From Paenibacillus riograndensis SBR5 (GTDB lineage: Bacteria; Bacillota; Bacilli; Paenibacillales; Paenibacillaceae), in NCBI RefSeq assembly GCF_000981585.1, contig NZ_LN831776.1:4137187-4201186 (forward strand): a stretch of 64,000 nucleotides of DNA, read 5' to 3'. The position numbers were made by a program, and so were the translations under genes. This document shows, piece after piece, positions 44,209 to 53,785 of the stretch. The notes under the pieces are model-generated. The model saw nothing but the letters and a program-made list of their open reading frames with translations. It ran no database searches and was not told the DNA's origin. Numbering within the stretch: position 1 is the stretch's first letter; every line of letters begins with the position of its first letter.

Positions 44209-44877
44209 CTACCTTCTTCCTAGCTCCCGGATACGGTCCTGAAACGCGCGGGCTGCGGCGGCGGGGTCCGGGGCTTTCGTGATAGCGGAGCCGACAATTA
44301 AAACCTCCGGCTTCATCGCCATCAGCCCCGGCAGCGACTCCAGCGTGATCCCGCCCGCAGCAGCGATCCGAAGTTCCGCCGGACTTTCGCCTGCAGAACC
44401 GGGGGCACCATCCAGAGCGGCTCCATATGCGCCCGGCCCGGCCAGGCGGGAGCCGCCGCCCTCCTGCTGGTCCTTGCTGACATGCAGGCAATGGACCGCC
44501 TCCCAGTACCGGGCAAGCGCCGCCTGTTCCTCCGGCATCGTATGGAGCAGGTCGATCATGACCTGCCTGTCCCATATCCGCGCCGTCTTCATGCTGAGAT
44601 CAACGGTGACCAGCGGAGCGGCGCCCATGACGGTCGCTACGTCTGCCCCTGCCTTATAACATAGCTCGAACTCGTATTTGGCGTTATCGAAGGTTTTGAC
44701 ATCCGCTACGATTACCTTGTGGGGGAACTCGCGCTTCATCGCTTCCACGGACGCCATGCCGAATTCTTTGATCAGGGAAGTGCCGACTTCGATCCAATCG
44801 ATATAAGGCTCCGTCAATCTCGCCATATCGATGGCCTCCTGTATGCTCATCCGGTCCAGCGCCAGTTGAATGTTCAT
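44209..44877 (-). CDS. hxlA: 3-hexulose-6-phosphate synthase-like protein (OMPDC superfamily)
   Basis: This 222-residue TIM barrel opens with MNIQLALDRM (Asp8) and has Glu30 and the DxKxxD motif Asp59, Lys61, Asp64 of the orotidine-phosphate decarboxylase superfamily. HPS joins formaldehyde to ribulose 5-phosphate or works in reverse. The related KGPDC enzymes decarboxylate 3-keto-gulonate 6-phosphate. The segment near LHVSKDQQEGG is closer to HPS, but a 20-residue Ala/Gly-rich insert follows it (GAYGAALDGAPGSAG). The true reaction in this kgu-like context is open. It overlaps the MFS gene by four bases. Confidence 0.82.
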   Translation of the reverse strand: MNIQLALDRMSIQEAIDMARLTEPYIDWIEVGTSLIKEFGMASVEAMKREFPHKVIVADVKTFDNAKYEFELCYKAGADVATVMGAAPLVTVDLSMKTARIWDRQVMIDLLHTMPEEQAALARYWEAVHCLHVSKDQQEGGGSRLAGPGAYGAALDGAPGSAGESPAELRIAAAGGITLESLPGLMAMKPEVLIVGSAITKAPDPAAAARAFQDRIRELGRR

Positions 44878-46175
44878 CTTGTAGACACCTCAAGCTTTCC
44901 CTCCGTAGACGATTCCGCCGGTTTCCGGGATCTGCCCACGGTCATAGTCAGAATTGCAGACAGCAGAAGCGAACCAGCCATGAAGATATATGAGGCGCCG
45001 AAGCCGCCAGTGAAGCTGTTCAGGTAGCCAACGATGTACGATCCGGCAAAAGAACCGAGCGCTCCCATACTGTTAATCAACGCCATGGCGCCGCCCGAGA
45101 CGTTCCGGGGCAAAATTTCCGGCATGATGGCGAAGAACGGTCCGTAAGGGGCATACATAGCGCCGCCGGCGATGATCAGCAGAATAAAGGAAATCCAGAA
45201 ATGATCCGCTCCCAGTAAATAAGAAGCGTAGAAGGCGACGGCGCCGACCATCAGGAACGGCCAGACAAAGGCTTTCCGGTTCTGCGTCTTATCCGAGAAG
45301 TATGACGCTGTCAGCATGCCGATAACCGCGAGCACATAAGGTACAGAGGTCAGCCACCCGGTGGCAACCATGCTCATGTCCGGAGCGGCCTTGATAATCG
45401 AAGGAAGCCACATTACAAAGCCGTAGACGCCAATGCTCCAGAAGAAATACTGCAGGCACAGCCGGATGACAAGCGGCGACCGGAACGCTTCACCGTAGTT
45501 CTTGACGGGCTTCAGTCCCTTCTGCTCTTCATGCAGGGCGCTCTCAAGCTCCTTTTTCTCCTGTGAGGTCAGCCAGTTCGTTTCCGAAGGCTTGTCGTTG
45601 ACGAGCTTCCACCAGAAGAACGCCCAAATAATCGGAGGCAGACCTTCAATAATGAACATCCATCTCCAGCCGACAGCGGATACAAGATAACCGGAGACGA
45701 TCGACATCCACAGCACGGTTACGGGATTGCCGAGGATGAGAAAGGTGTTGGCGCGTGAGCGCTCTTTTTTGGTAAACCAATGGCTCAGAAAGACCAGCAT
45801 CGCAGGCATAACTGCGCTTTCAACAACACCGAGACAGAAACGGATGATGATGAGAAAATGAACGTTATGGACGATACCGGTAGCCGTAGCCAGCAGTCCC
45901 CACAAAATCAGCGAACCGAACACGAGCTTCTTGGCGCTCTTGTTCTCCGCGTAATGGGCGCCCGGCACCTGGAAGAAGAAGTACCCCAGGAAGAAGAGTG
46001 CGCCCAGCAGCGAAGACATTCCCGCCGAAATATGCAAATCCTTGGCCATGCCGGCGGCCGCGCCGAAGCTGTAGTTCGCCCGGTCCAGGTAGGCAAGACT
46101 GTACGTTACGAAGACAATCGGCATCAGACGCAGCCAGCGCGAAGCGACGAAGCCGCCTTTGTTCGAGTTGTTCAT
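44874..46175 (-). CDS. MFS transporter, anion:cation symporter type (KguT-like)
   Basis: This 433-residue protein has 12 helices and the ACS-family features of sugar-acid importers (YLDRANYSFGAAAGMAKDL, then GVVESAVMPAMLVFLSHWF). Relatives carry 2-ketogluconate, glucarate, galactonate or tartrate. It follows the sugar kinase with a four-base overlap, the same order as kguK-kguT of Pseudomonas. Start ATG after AGGAGTGAG. Confidence 0.88.
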   Translation of the reverse strand: MNNSNKGGFVASRWLRLMPIVFVTYSLAYLDRANYSFGAAAGMAKDLHISAGMSSLLGALFFLGYFFFQVPGAHYAENKSAKKLVFGSLILWGLLATATGIVHNVHFLIIIRFCLGVVESAVMPAMLVFLSHWFTKKERSRANTFLILGNPVTVLWMSIVSGYLVSAVGWRWMFIIEGLPPIIWAFFWWKLVNDKPSETNWLTSQEKKELESALHEEQKGLKPVKNYGEAFRSPLVIRLCLQYFFWSIGVYGFVMWLPSIIKAAPDMSMVATGWLTSVPYVLAVIGMLTASYFSDKTQNRKAFVWPFLMVGAVAFYASYLLGADHFWISFILLIIAGGAMYAPYGPFFAIMPEILPRNVSGGAMALINSMGALGSFAGSYIVGYLNSFTGGFGASYIFMAGSLLLSAILTMTVGRSRKPAESSTEGKLEVSTR

Positions 46176-47134
46176 CTCGTTCTCACTCCTGTCAGATGAT
46201 AATGAAGATATGCCTTAAGCTCTTCCTTAGTCGGGTATCCGTCGTGGTCGCCTGCGGACTGGACCGCTATCGAGCCGATTGCGTTTCCCTGCCGCACCGC
46301 CTCAGTGATGCTTAAACCCCTCAGAAGTCCCTCGATCAAGCCTGTGGCAAAGCCGTCCCCGGCCCCGACCGTATCCACAACCTTCTCCACCTTGAAGCCC
46401 TGAACCGTCCCCTCTTCATTCGGGGTGCGGAAATATGCTCCCTCCGGCCCCAGCTTGACGGCAACAAGTGAAACGCCCCGGTGCAGATAAAATTCGGCGA
46501 TTTCCTTGGGGTCCGTTGAGCCGGTCAGGAACTCCCCCTCTTCGATCCCCGGCAGCACCCAATCCGCCCGGTAGGCCAGGTCGTTGATGACCTCCCTCAT
46601 TTCCTCTTTCGAAGACCAGAGCGAAGGACGCAGATTGGGGTCAAATGAAACAGTCCTGCCCGCACCCTTCATTGTCTCCAGCGCAGCATAGGCGAATGCG
46701 CGGGTGCTCTTCGTCAGCGCGGGCGGAATGCCGGTCATGTGCAGATGCCGGAAACCGGTCAGATAGCTTGCGTCCACATCGGCCTCACCAAGCGTATTTG
46801 CGGCGGAACCTTTGCGGAAATACTGCACTTGCGGATCGCCCTCCAGCACCTTCGACTTCAGCTGGAATCCGGTCGGGTAACGGGAATCGCGGGTAATCCC
46901 GTGGGTGTCCACCTGCTCCCTGGCGAGATACTCCGCGGTATAATCGCCGAAGGCATCCTCGCCCAACCGGCTGATCCAACCGGAAGATAGTCCAAGTCTC
47001 GCGAGGCCGATGGCAACATTGACCTCTGCCCCGGCGAGGCGGCGGCTAAAGGTATCAATGTCTTTTAAGGCGCCGGGTCTGCCTGCGACGAACATGACCA
47101 TAGCCTCTCCAAAAGTTACCGAATCTTTCAACAT
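46172..47134 (-). CDS. PfkB-family sugar-acid kinase (KdgK/KguK-like)
   Basis: This protein of about 320 residues has the PfkB signatures AGAEVNVAIGLARLGL near the N-terminus and the catalytic DTVGAGDGFATG near residue 250. FRKGSAANTL fits 2-keto-3-deoxygluconate or 2-ketogluconate kinases. ATG 47134 lies ten bases after AAGGAGG. It would phosphorylate a keto-acid sugar at C6. Confidence 0.88.
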   Translation of the reverse strand: MLKDSVTFGEAMVMFVAGRPGALKDIDTFSRRLAGAEVNVAIGLARLGLSSGWISRLGEDAFGDYTAEYLAREQVDTHGITRDSRYPTGFQLKSKVLEGDPQVQYFRKGSAANTLGEADVDASYLTGFRHLHMTGIPPALTKSTRAFAYAALETMKGAGRTVSFDPNLRPSLWSSKEEMREVINDLAYRADWVLPGIEEGEFLTGSTDPKEIAEFYLHRGVSLVAVKLGPEGAYFRTPNEEGTVQGFKVEKVVDTVGAGDGFATGLIEGLLRGLSITEAVRQGNAIGSIAVQSAGDHDGYPTKEELKAYLHYHLTGVRTR

Positions 47135-47158
47135 GGCTGCCATCCCTCCTTCATTTCT

Positions 47159-48022
47159 TCACTTTCGTTCCTTTCCCGGCATGCCTTGAGCTTGCCGCAG
47201 CATCATTAGATATCCTGAAAGACTCTCCGGTCCGGGAATCGTAAACTCAATCGCCCGGGACGCGCGGTCCGGCAAATAAGCCAGCAGCTCTCGCCAGAGT
47301 GCGTCTTCTTCCCCGGGAATGGGAACCGTCTGCAAAGTATTGTTCTCAGAATATACAACATGCTTGCAGTGGATGTAGGCGGTGTAAGGAGCCAAATCCA
47401 GTGCCGCCCTCATGGGCTCCTCTCCGGCATATATCCAGTTGCCGGTATCGAACGTCATGCGCACTCCGCCGAACCCGGAACGCTCCACCGCCTGGAAAAA
47501 CGCTTTCAAATTTCCGGCATCACCGCCATGCGGCGTCTGGTCGTTCTCGACCAGCAGGGTCAGCGGCCCATGCAAGGCCCGGTACTGCTGAAGCAGTCCG
47601 CCCAGACGGGTCAGCCGCTCTTCGCTGTTCCGGCTTACCTGGTCATCCGAAGCCTTCCGGACTCCGGCTACTTTCGTCACGCCTTCCTCTGTTTCGCCCC
47701 CGGCCGCCGCGATGAAATGCCCAAGCGACACCTTCACCATCTCCGGCCTTAGAATCCCCGCTTCCTCCAGAACCTCTGACAGCTGTGTTTCATTCAGCCT
47801 TCCGGCTTCGTCCCACAGTTCCATCGGAACCGAATATATGCAGCGCAAGCCGCTGTTTCGGTTGGCTTCGCGGCATTCCGCAAGCGGCAGCTTCCCCGGC
47901 GGGAACAATTCCCGCCTGATTTCGATGCCGTCTGCTCCGGCGGCGTGAACCGTCTGCGTCCATTCATGCTGCAGGCCGGGAGTATTGCCAAATGCCGAGG
48001 TTGGAACAAAGACCGCCTTCAT
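47159..48022 (-). CDS. TIM-barrel isomerase/epimerase, KguE-like
   Basis: The protein is about 287 residues of the AP_endonuc_2 fold with metal ligands in LLVENDQT (Glu), MTFDTGNW (Asp), YIHCKHV (His) and IEFTIPG (Glu). The VENDQT and FDTGNW segments resemble KguE of Pseudomonas 2-ketogluconate operons, a protein whose reaction is not established. The ATG at 48022 follows AGGGGATGACAG. It is the first gene of the cluster, downstream of tandem LacI-type operators. Confidence 0.82.
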   Translation of the reverse strand: MKAVFVPTSAFGNTPGLQHEWTQTVHAAGADGIEIRRELFPPGKLPLAECREANRNSGLRCIYSVPMELWDEAGRLNETQLSEVLEEAGILRPEMVKVSLGHFIAAAGGETEEGVTKVAGVRKASDDQVSRNSEERLTRLGGLLQQYRALHGPLTLLVENDQTPHGGDAGNLKAFFQAVERSGFGGVRMTFDTGNWIYAGEEPMRAALDLAPYTAYIHCKHVVYSENNTLQTVPIPGEEDALWRELLAYLPDRASRAIEFTIPGPESLSGYLMMLRQAQGMPGKERK

Positions 48023-48043
48023 ACTGTCATCCCCTTTCATATG

Positions 48044-48069
48044 TAAATCGATTTAGTAAACCGGTTTAC
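48044..48069. promoter_or_regulatory. Tandem LacI-type palindromes upstream of the kgu/hxl cluster
   Basis: TAAATCGATTTA (48044-48055) and GTAAACCGGTTTAC (48056-48069) are two adjacent perfect palindromes with CG centres. The second closely resembles the TGAAACCGGTTTCA-type operator of PtxS, the LacI regulator of 2-ketogluconate genes. They lie just upstream of the first gene. Confidence 0.82.
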
Positions 48070-48231
48070 AACGCTTATGGGTTCATTATAATTCCGGCCT
48101 CTTCATTTTGCAAGCCCTTTCTTTTAAGCGTTGTCATAATTCTGATTGGGAGTAAATCTTGTTCCTTGGCCCGCACTTTTGTCTCCTGCTTCCCTCAGTT
48201 TCCGCCTCCCTTTCACCCTAGAGATGACTAC

Positions 48232-48274
48232 AACAAAAACAGCTCCCGGTCCTGGACCTGAAGCTGTTTTTGTT
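48232..48274 (-). terminator. Terminator of the lacI-type gene
   Basis: AACAAAAACAGCT (48232-48244) and AGCTGTTTTTGTT (48262-48274) are perfect 13-base arms. On the minus strand the distal arm supplies the T run. Confidence 0.8.
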
Positions 48275-48303
48275 AATATTGAATTATGCCCTCCGCCGCA
48301 CCT

Positions 48304-49311
48304 TCACCGGGCCTGGCCGGACGATTCCCGCACGGCAAGCTCGCATTCAAAGACGAACTCGGCCGCCTCCGGCGCCTCCTCCGACCGGATGCGGGTGATC
48401 AAGCGCTCGGCCGCTTTTCTGCCCATCTCCAGCGAAGGCTGGTTGATCGTCGTCAGCGTCGGCGTCAGCAGGTGGGCAAACGGAATGTTGTCGAATGCGA
48501 CCAGCGCCAAATCCTCTGGCACCCGCAGCCCCTGTTCCTTAACAAAAGCAAGCGCTTCGAGCAGCACCAGATCATTACCCGCAATAAGCGCTGTCGGCGG
48601 CTCCTGCCCCTCAAAGCGCTTGCGTAAGCGGTCTTTCAGCGAGGAAATCTCCACATTGATGATGTTACAACTCCCGTAGTCCAGACCGAGCATACTCATG
48701 GCCGTCCGGAACCCCTCCGTCCGCTCGGTTCGCGTGCTGATCGTCAGCGGTCCCGTAGCCAAGGCGATGCTCCGATGCCCGAGCGACGCCAGATGCTTCA
48801 CTGCCTGGGTGACTGCCTCCCGGTTATTGACCACAATTGTATCCGCCTTGACGTTATCTACGCGACGGTCCATGAAGAGGATCGGATATCCCTGCCCGGC
48901 GAGGCTTTCGTATAATGCCCCGTTCTTGCCCGTAGGCAAGAGAATTATACCGTCAACCTGCTTGGCCTGCAGCATTTCGGCATATTTCTTCTCCTTCTCC
49001 CCATCCTCGTCGCTGTTGCACAGTATGACGTTGACGTTCTGCTCCTGGCAATAGTCCTCGATGCCCCGGCAGATTTCCGTGGACAGCCGGTGCATAATGT
49101 TGGCCACGATGACGCCGACCGCACCGGTCCGCTTCTGCTTCAGCCCCCGGGCAAGCACATTGGGCCGGTAGTCGAGGGCCTCGATCGCTTCTTCGATCTT
49201 GATCCGCGTCTCCTGGCCCATATGCTGGTATCTTTTGTTCAGAAATTGGGATACGGTGCTTTTGGACACGCCGGCGCGCGCCGCCACATCCCCGATTGTT
49301 GCTTTCCCCAC
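48304..49311 (-). CDS. LacI-family regulator of the kgu/hxl-like cluster (PtxS/KdgR-like)
   Basis: This 335-residue protein has an N-terminal HTH (TIGDVAARAGVSKSTVSQFL) and hinge helix (RPNVLARGLKQKRTG). The periplasmic-binding-like core ends with LTTINQPSLEMGRKAAERLI. It is separated from the cluster by a terminator, so it is transcribed alone. The tandem palindromes at 48044-48069 are its probable targets, with a keto sugar acid as likely inducer. Confidence 0.9.
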   Translation of the reverse strand: MGKATIGDVAARAGVSKSTVSQFLNKRYQHMGQETRIKIEEAIEALDYRPNVLARGLKQKRTGAVGVIVANIMHRLSTEICRGIEDYCQEQNVNVILCNSDEDGEKEKKYAEMLQAKQVDGIILLPTGKNGALYESLAGQGYPILFMDRRVDNVKADTIVVNNREAVTQAVKHLASLGHRSIALATGPLTISTRTERTEGFRTAMSMLGLDYGSCNIINVEISSLKDRLRKRFEGQEPPTALIAGNDLVLLEALAFVKEQGLRVPEDLALVAFDNIPFAHLLTPTLTTINQPSLEMGRKAAERLITRIRSEEAPEAAEFVFECELAVRESSGQAR

Positions 49312-49455
49312 AGTTCTCTACTCCTCTGTCCGATTATATCCCTACTATAAGGCGCATCGTGGTGCTTTGTCTAATCGAAGACTTAGCGAACGGCTTAAGT
49401 GCTGGCGCGGCCATCATCGTTCCGGAGGTGTCCATAATTCAGGGCCGATGGCCAA

Positions 49456-52041
49456 TCATATACTCTCTTTCTTTAATGCATCAATAATGTTTTCCTTTTT
49501 TGCTTTCGCACCGGAATAAACAATCGCGGAACCAACAATGACAAATACGGCAACAATGACCGAAAGAATGCTCATCCAAGGGAGGGTGAACCCGTAGCTA
49601 AATTTGTTCGCAAATGCCCTATAGATCAGATACATCACGACGAAACTGACGGGGAGACCGAAGAGCAGCGACTTGATCCCATAAAAAATATTTTCAAAAT
49701 TCATCATTTTCGCAAAGCCTTTTGGGGTCATGCCAACGGATTTCAGCATCGCAAATTCCCGTTTTCGAAGGGATATGCCCGTTGAGACCGTATTAAAAAT
49801 GTTCGCAATGGAAATCGCTGAAATCAATACGATAAAACCATAAGAAAAGACAGACATCAATAGAATCTGTTGTTCTTCGCTTTTTCTGGATTGATATGAA
49901 TTGGTGGCATTCAGATTGGTCTCATGCATCTCTTCGATTTCCTGCTGAGTTGTCATCGGTTCCGTACTTTTCAAATGGAGGTATGTCTGAACGCTAGCTA
50001 TGTCCTCGTCGTCTGCCAATCGATTCATGACGCGCTCCGAAACGATGATATTTAACCCGCCTACTCCTATCGTGTTCATCCCCATAGGAGCTTGATCCGT
50101 CAAAACGGCAACGGAAACTTTATTTATTTCCGCTTTTCTCCCATTATAGAAATTCATTAATTCGATGCTTTGGCCGACATTCGTATACATGGCCTTCGTC
50201 CGGACATATTTTCCCGTATCCATCTCTTTGTAATGGATCGTATCCATCACGATCGCGGCGGGATGATCCGGATCCGTGAGCTGTTCGTAATCTGCGCCGA
50301 CCGCTTTGGCATAGGCTTGCAGACCCGAATCGTTCAATGCATGGATCTTAATTTCGTAAGGATATTTTCCGTCTTGCAGTAAACTCTTATCCTTCTTAAC
50401 CTTCTCTTGCAATTCATCGGCGATGAACGCTTCATCAACCCAAGCGTTCTTAGACAGCTCGTGAATCAGGCTGTATTCCTTTACGCCATCCAGGGAGACA
50501 ATCGATTGTATCAACCGGTCGTCTATTCTTTTTCCATTGCTGTACGATACTTCAATATCGAAATTGACGCCTTCCTGCGAAAGATCCAAGGATTGTTTCA
50601 TGCCGGTGGTAAAAAACGATACCGTTAAAAACAAAACGATGCTGATGACAAGCGAAAATACGATGGCATGATATCTCCGTTTGTTCCTTTTTAAATTTTT
50701 CAGCCCGATTTCCGCTTCAATGCCGAAGAGCCGGCGAATGAACTTTGACGTTTTTACAGCTTTGGCCGTAAGCTTTAAGTCGGTTGTTTGGCGAATCGCG
50801 TCCATGGCGGATACCTTGGATGCCCAGATCGCCGGGAGATACGCCGAAATGAAGATCGTCAGCATCGAGACAACACAGATAATCAAGAGCGATAATGGCG
50901 TGACGGTGAGCACCAGCTGTTCATTGGTCCATAATGCCCCTTGAATCTTAGCGTTCATGAACCAAAAGGTGATCCCAATCCCGGCAAGACCGCACAGGAT
51001 GCCAATGGGAATGCCGATCAAGCCGATGACCACTCCTTCAAAAAGCACTGAATTCCTCTTCTGCCTTTTCGTAGCCCCCACGCTCGCGAGCATCCCTAAA
51101 TGGCGGGAACGTTCCGAGACGGATATCGCAAAAGCATTATAGATGAGCGACACCGAGCCGATCATAATGACCGCCATCAGGATCACCGCTAAGGAGTACA
51201 TCATGCTGTACGAGGCTTTGCTTTTGGACAAGCCGTAATAATGAAGCAAATCGTTATTATATTGGACTGTCTCGATATGGTTCCTCTTAGCCAAATTTTC
51301 CGCATGAGCGAATAAGGACGGATTAACTTTCTGCAAGACCACCGCCGCATTGACCCGATCGTTTGCACCGATGATGTTTTCATCGATATAGCTAAGAAGC
51401 GTGTAACCCGGGGCCCAAGCTGTTTCCCATACGGGACGTTTGATGAAGCCTACCACCGTATAATCCTTTGTCATTAAATGCTGCAATGTTTCGGTCAATA
51501 TGCCGTCTTCCCTACGCAGCGGTTCCGTCTGATCCAGGGGATGATCGCCCCCTTGCTCGAATCGTTCACCTACACGAAGGGTTAGACGATCGCCGATTTC
51601 AACCTTCACTTTAGAGTTCGTTGCAACGGCTTCAGACATAACGACTTCCTTGTCCGTGTGCGGAAGACGCCCCTTGCTTAATTCAATTGGAAATTGCGTG
51701 AAACCTTGTGCATTATATTCCTTGATGAACAAGTACGGTTTATTGGGATTCTGTCCCCCTTCTAATGGGGCATAGCCAAGATCTTTTGTGATCGCAACGG
51801 TTTTGGCTGCGTTATCGCCCTGTATCGCCGCGAGCTGTTCTTTGGTTACATCTTGATATTGGACATGCCACTCCCCTGTTTCCGCAATGGTTTGCCTGAT
51901 CATTAAATCGGAAAAGGAAAAAACAAGCGTAGTGACAGCAGTCACCATGGCAACCGAAATGATGACGCCGATGATGGTTAATAGCGTTCGTTTTTTATTT
52001 TGCTTCAGATGCCGGATGGTTAGTGTATTGACAATGTTCAT
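49456..52041 (-). CDS. FtsX-like ABC transporter permease
   Basis: This 861-residue permease has two FtsX-like membrane blocks and long extracytoplasmic domains, the first after helix 1 (residues about 45-260). It overlaps the ATPase gene by four bases. With the ATPase, VanZ-like protein, kinase and regulator upstream it forms a peptide- or glycopeptide-response module. Confidence 0.88.
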   Translation of the reverse strand: MNIVNTLTIRHLKQNKKRTLLTIIGVIISVAMVTAVTTLVFSFSDLMIRQTIAETGEWHVQYQDVTKEQLAAIQGDNAAKTVAITKDLGYAPLEGGQNPNKPYLFIKEYNAQGFTQFPIELSKGRLPHTDKEVVMSEAVATNSKVKVEIGDRLTLRVGERFEQGGDHPLDQTEPLRREDGILTETLQHLMTKDYTVVGFIKRPVWETAWAPGYTLLSYIDENIIGANDRVNAAVVLQKVNPSLFAHAENLAKRNHIETVQYNNDLLHYYGLSKSKASYSMMYSLAVILMAVIMIGSVSLIYNAFAISVSERSRHLGMLASVGATKRQKRNSVLFEGVVIGLIGIPIGILCGLAGIGITFWFMNAKIQGALWTNEQLVLTVTPLSLLIICVVSMLTIFISAYLPAIWASKVSAMDAIRQTTDLKLTAKAVKTSKFIRRLFGIEAEIGLKNLKRNKRRYHAIVFSLVISIVLFLTVSFFTTGMKQSLDLSQEGVNFDIEVSYSNGKRIDDRLIQSIVSLDGVKEYSLIHELSKNAWVDEAFIADELQEKVKKDKSLLQDGKYPYEIKIHALNDSGLQAYAKAVGADYEQLTDPDHPAAIVMDTIHYKEMDTGKYVRTKAMYTNVGQSIELMNFYNGRKAEINKVSVAVLTDQAPMGMNTIGVGGLNIIVSERVMNRLADDEDIASVQTYLHLKSTEPMTTQQEIEEMHETNLNATNSYQSRKSEEQQILLMSVFSYGFIVLISAISIANIFNTVSTGISLRKREFAMLKSVGMTPKGFAKMMNFENIFYGIKSLLFGLPVSFVVMYLIYRAFANKFSYGFTLPWMSILSVIVAVFVIVGSAIVYSGAKAKKENIIDALKKESI

Positions 52042-52721
52042 CGCCGGATCACCTCGTCTTTGGCAATCCTCCCGTCTTCAATCGAAATGATCCTGTCGGC
52101 TTGCAAGGCGATTCGTTCGTCATGCGTAATCACGATCAGCGTCTGATGATAGGTTTTATTCAACATTTTTAACAAGTCGATGATCTCGTTGCTATTCTTG
52201 CTGTCCAAATTCCCGGTCGGTTCGTCTGCCAGCATGATCGCAGGATTGCCGATAAGCGCTCTGCCAATCGAGACCCGCTGCTGCTGTCCTCCGGATAACT
52301 GATTGGGCAGGTGGTTTAACCGATGCTGCAAATGGAGCGTATGCACAAGGCCATCCAACTGCTTTTGATCTACCTTCTGGTTATCCAGCAAGAGCGGCAG
52401 CGTCATATTCTCCTCCACCGTCAGGACGGGAAGCAGATTAAAAAACTGGTAGATCAGGCCGATTTGCCTGCGTCTGAAGATGGCCAACTGCGTTTCGTTT
52501 AAGGCATACATGTCCGTATCCTCAACAAAAACTTTACCCCCAGACGGCCGGTCCACGCCGCCCAGCATATGGAGAAGCGTGGATTTCCCCGAACCGGACG
52601 GGCCGATAATCGCAATGAATTCGCCTTTTTGAACCGAAAAAGAAACCTCGTCGAGCGCCTTCACCGCCGATTCGCCTGTGCCGTATATTTTAGATAAATG
52701 TTCGATTCTTAAAATTTCCAT
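52038..52721 (-). CDS. ABC transporter ATP-binding protein, MacB/Bce type
   Basis: The protein is about 227 residues. Walker A is IGPSGSGKSTLLH, signature is QLSGGQQQRVSIGRAL, Walker B is IMLADEPTGNLD and the H-loop is IVITHDE. ATG 52721 is eight bases after AAGGAG; an ATG two codons earlier is too close to it. It partners the 861-residue permease. Confidence 0.93.
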   Translation of the reverse strand: MEILRIEHLSKIYGTGESAVKALDEVSFSVQKGEFIAIIGPSGSGKSTLLHMLGGVDRPSGGKVFVEDTDMYALNETQLAIFRRRQIGLIYQFFNLLPVLTVEENMTLPLLLDNQKVDQKQLDGLVHTLHLQHRLNHLPNQLSGGQQQRVSIGRALIGNPAIMLADEPTGNLDSKNSNEIIDLLKMLNKTYHQTLIVITHDERIALQADRIISIEDGRIAKDEVIRR

Positions 52722-52745
52722 GATCATAACTCCTTGCCCTGATGC

Positions 52746-53684
52746 TCAGTTCCAGAAATATTTCATCTCTCTAAGTCCAACATCCCACATGGCTACATTT
52801 CCCTCAATGGTTATCGTAAGCTCATTTGCCTGTTGGAGAAAAATTTCAGACATATACGACTCATGGCGTAGATAATCTGCAGCTGCGGACAGGAACTCAT
52901 GTCCATCGACGGCAACCCTGATGCTGCCATGGAAATCCTTTTGATCGGGAATTCCATAATTCAAGGAGAAATACATCTCCTCCTTATTGTCTAACGTATA
53001 TTTGTACGTTTTCTTGTTTTTGCCTTCGGCGCTATACAAATTATATTGTGGTTCTACGTCTTGACCGCCAATTTTGAGACGGTATCGTTTGGTCCCCGCC
53101 GAAGGATTTCCGGTGCTGTCTTTCAATTCGTTTATCGCCACAAAGGGGCCTTTTTCTTTGGTGAGCGCTTTGTCAACCAGCCCGAAGCTTCCCCAAATCC
53201 CGATCATAAGGACAACAACAGAAATGCCAGCAGCAGCAATGTTTCGCCATATATTTTTTGAACGAAAGCCTATTTTGTACGCCCCGAATCCGACTGCTGC
53301 GCCCAATGAGTTCTGAATAACGTCATTCATATCAAAGCTGCCGAGCAAAGTTAATGCCTGAAGAGTCTCCAGTACAAGTATGGAAAGGATAAACAATGTC
53401 ATGAATCGAATAAAGCTGGTCCGGTATAACAATGGAATCAATATGCCAAAAGGGATGAAAGCTGCGATGTTCCCAAAACCCACAAGATCCATCACTGTAG
53501 GGTGTAGAAGATCCGATAGGCCCGGCAGCCTAAAAAAATCTTCCGGTAAAAAAATAAAGGTGTATTCGGTATTGTACTCTACAGTACCTGCTCTGCCGAA
53601 AGCGAGAAACATAAAATAAAGAATAAAAAGGGTATAGAATAGGGTAATGGTAAAAATAATCTTCCGCTGTTGCTTCAAATGCAT
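52746..53684 (-). CDS. VanZ-family membrane protein with extra C-terminal domain
   Basis: The protein is about 312 residues. The first 170 residues are a VanZ-like domain with five membrane helices (GNIAAFIPFGILIPLL, then FDMNDVIQNSLGAAVGF). A sixth region leads to a C-terminal extracytoplasmic beta-rich domain of about 125 residues. VanZ relatives give low-level resistance to teicoplanin or lipoglycopeptides. ATG 53684 is seven bases after GGAGG. It sits between the kinase and ABC genes. Confidence 0.85.
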   Translation of the reverse strand: MHLKQQRKIIFTITLFYTLFILYFMFLAFGRAGTVEYNTEYTFIFLPEDFFRLPGLSDLLHPTVMDLVGFGNIAAFIPFGILIPLLYRTSFIRFMTLFILSILVLETLQALTLLGSFDMNDVIQNSLGAAVGFGAYKIGFRSKNIWRNIAAAGISVVVLMIGIWGSFGLVDKALTKEKGPFVAINELKDSTGNPSAGTKRYRLKIGGQDVEPQYNLYSAEGKNKKTYKYTLDNKEEMYFSLNYGIPDQKDFHGSIRVAVDGHEFLSAAADYLRHESYMSEIFLQQANELTITIEGNVAMWDVGLREMKYFWN

Positions 53685-53785
53685 TGTCATACCTCCATAG
53701 TTTAGCTGATGAATATCATTTTATCTGTCTAAAATGACTTTCAAGTGACGATGGAGGTGACAATTCAGTCACTTTCGGAGTACCG

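Noticed and set aside
44099..44575. 158-codon minus-strand frame overlapping the hxlA-like gene
   Set aside because: It is a Gly/Arg/Pro-rich shadow frame of a GC-rich region; the overlapping frame carries the OMPDC-family catalytic motifs.
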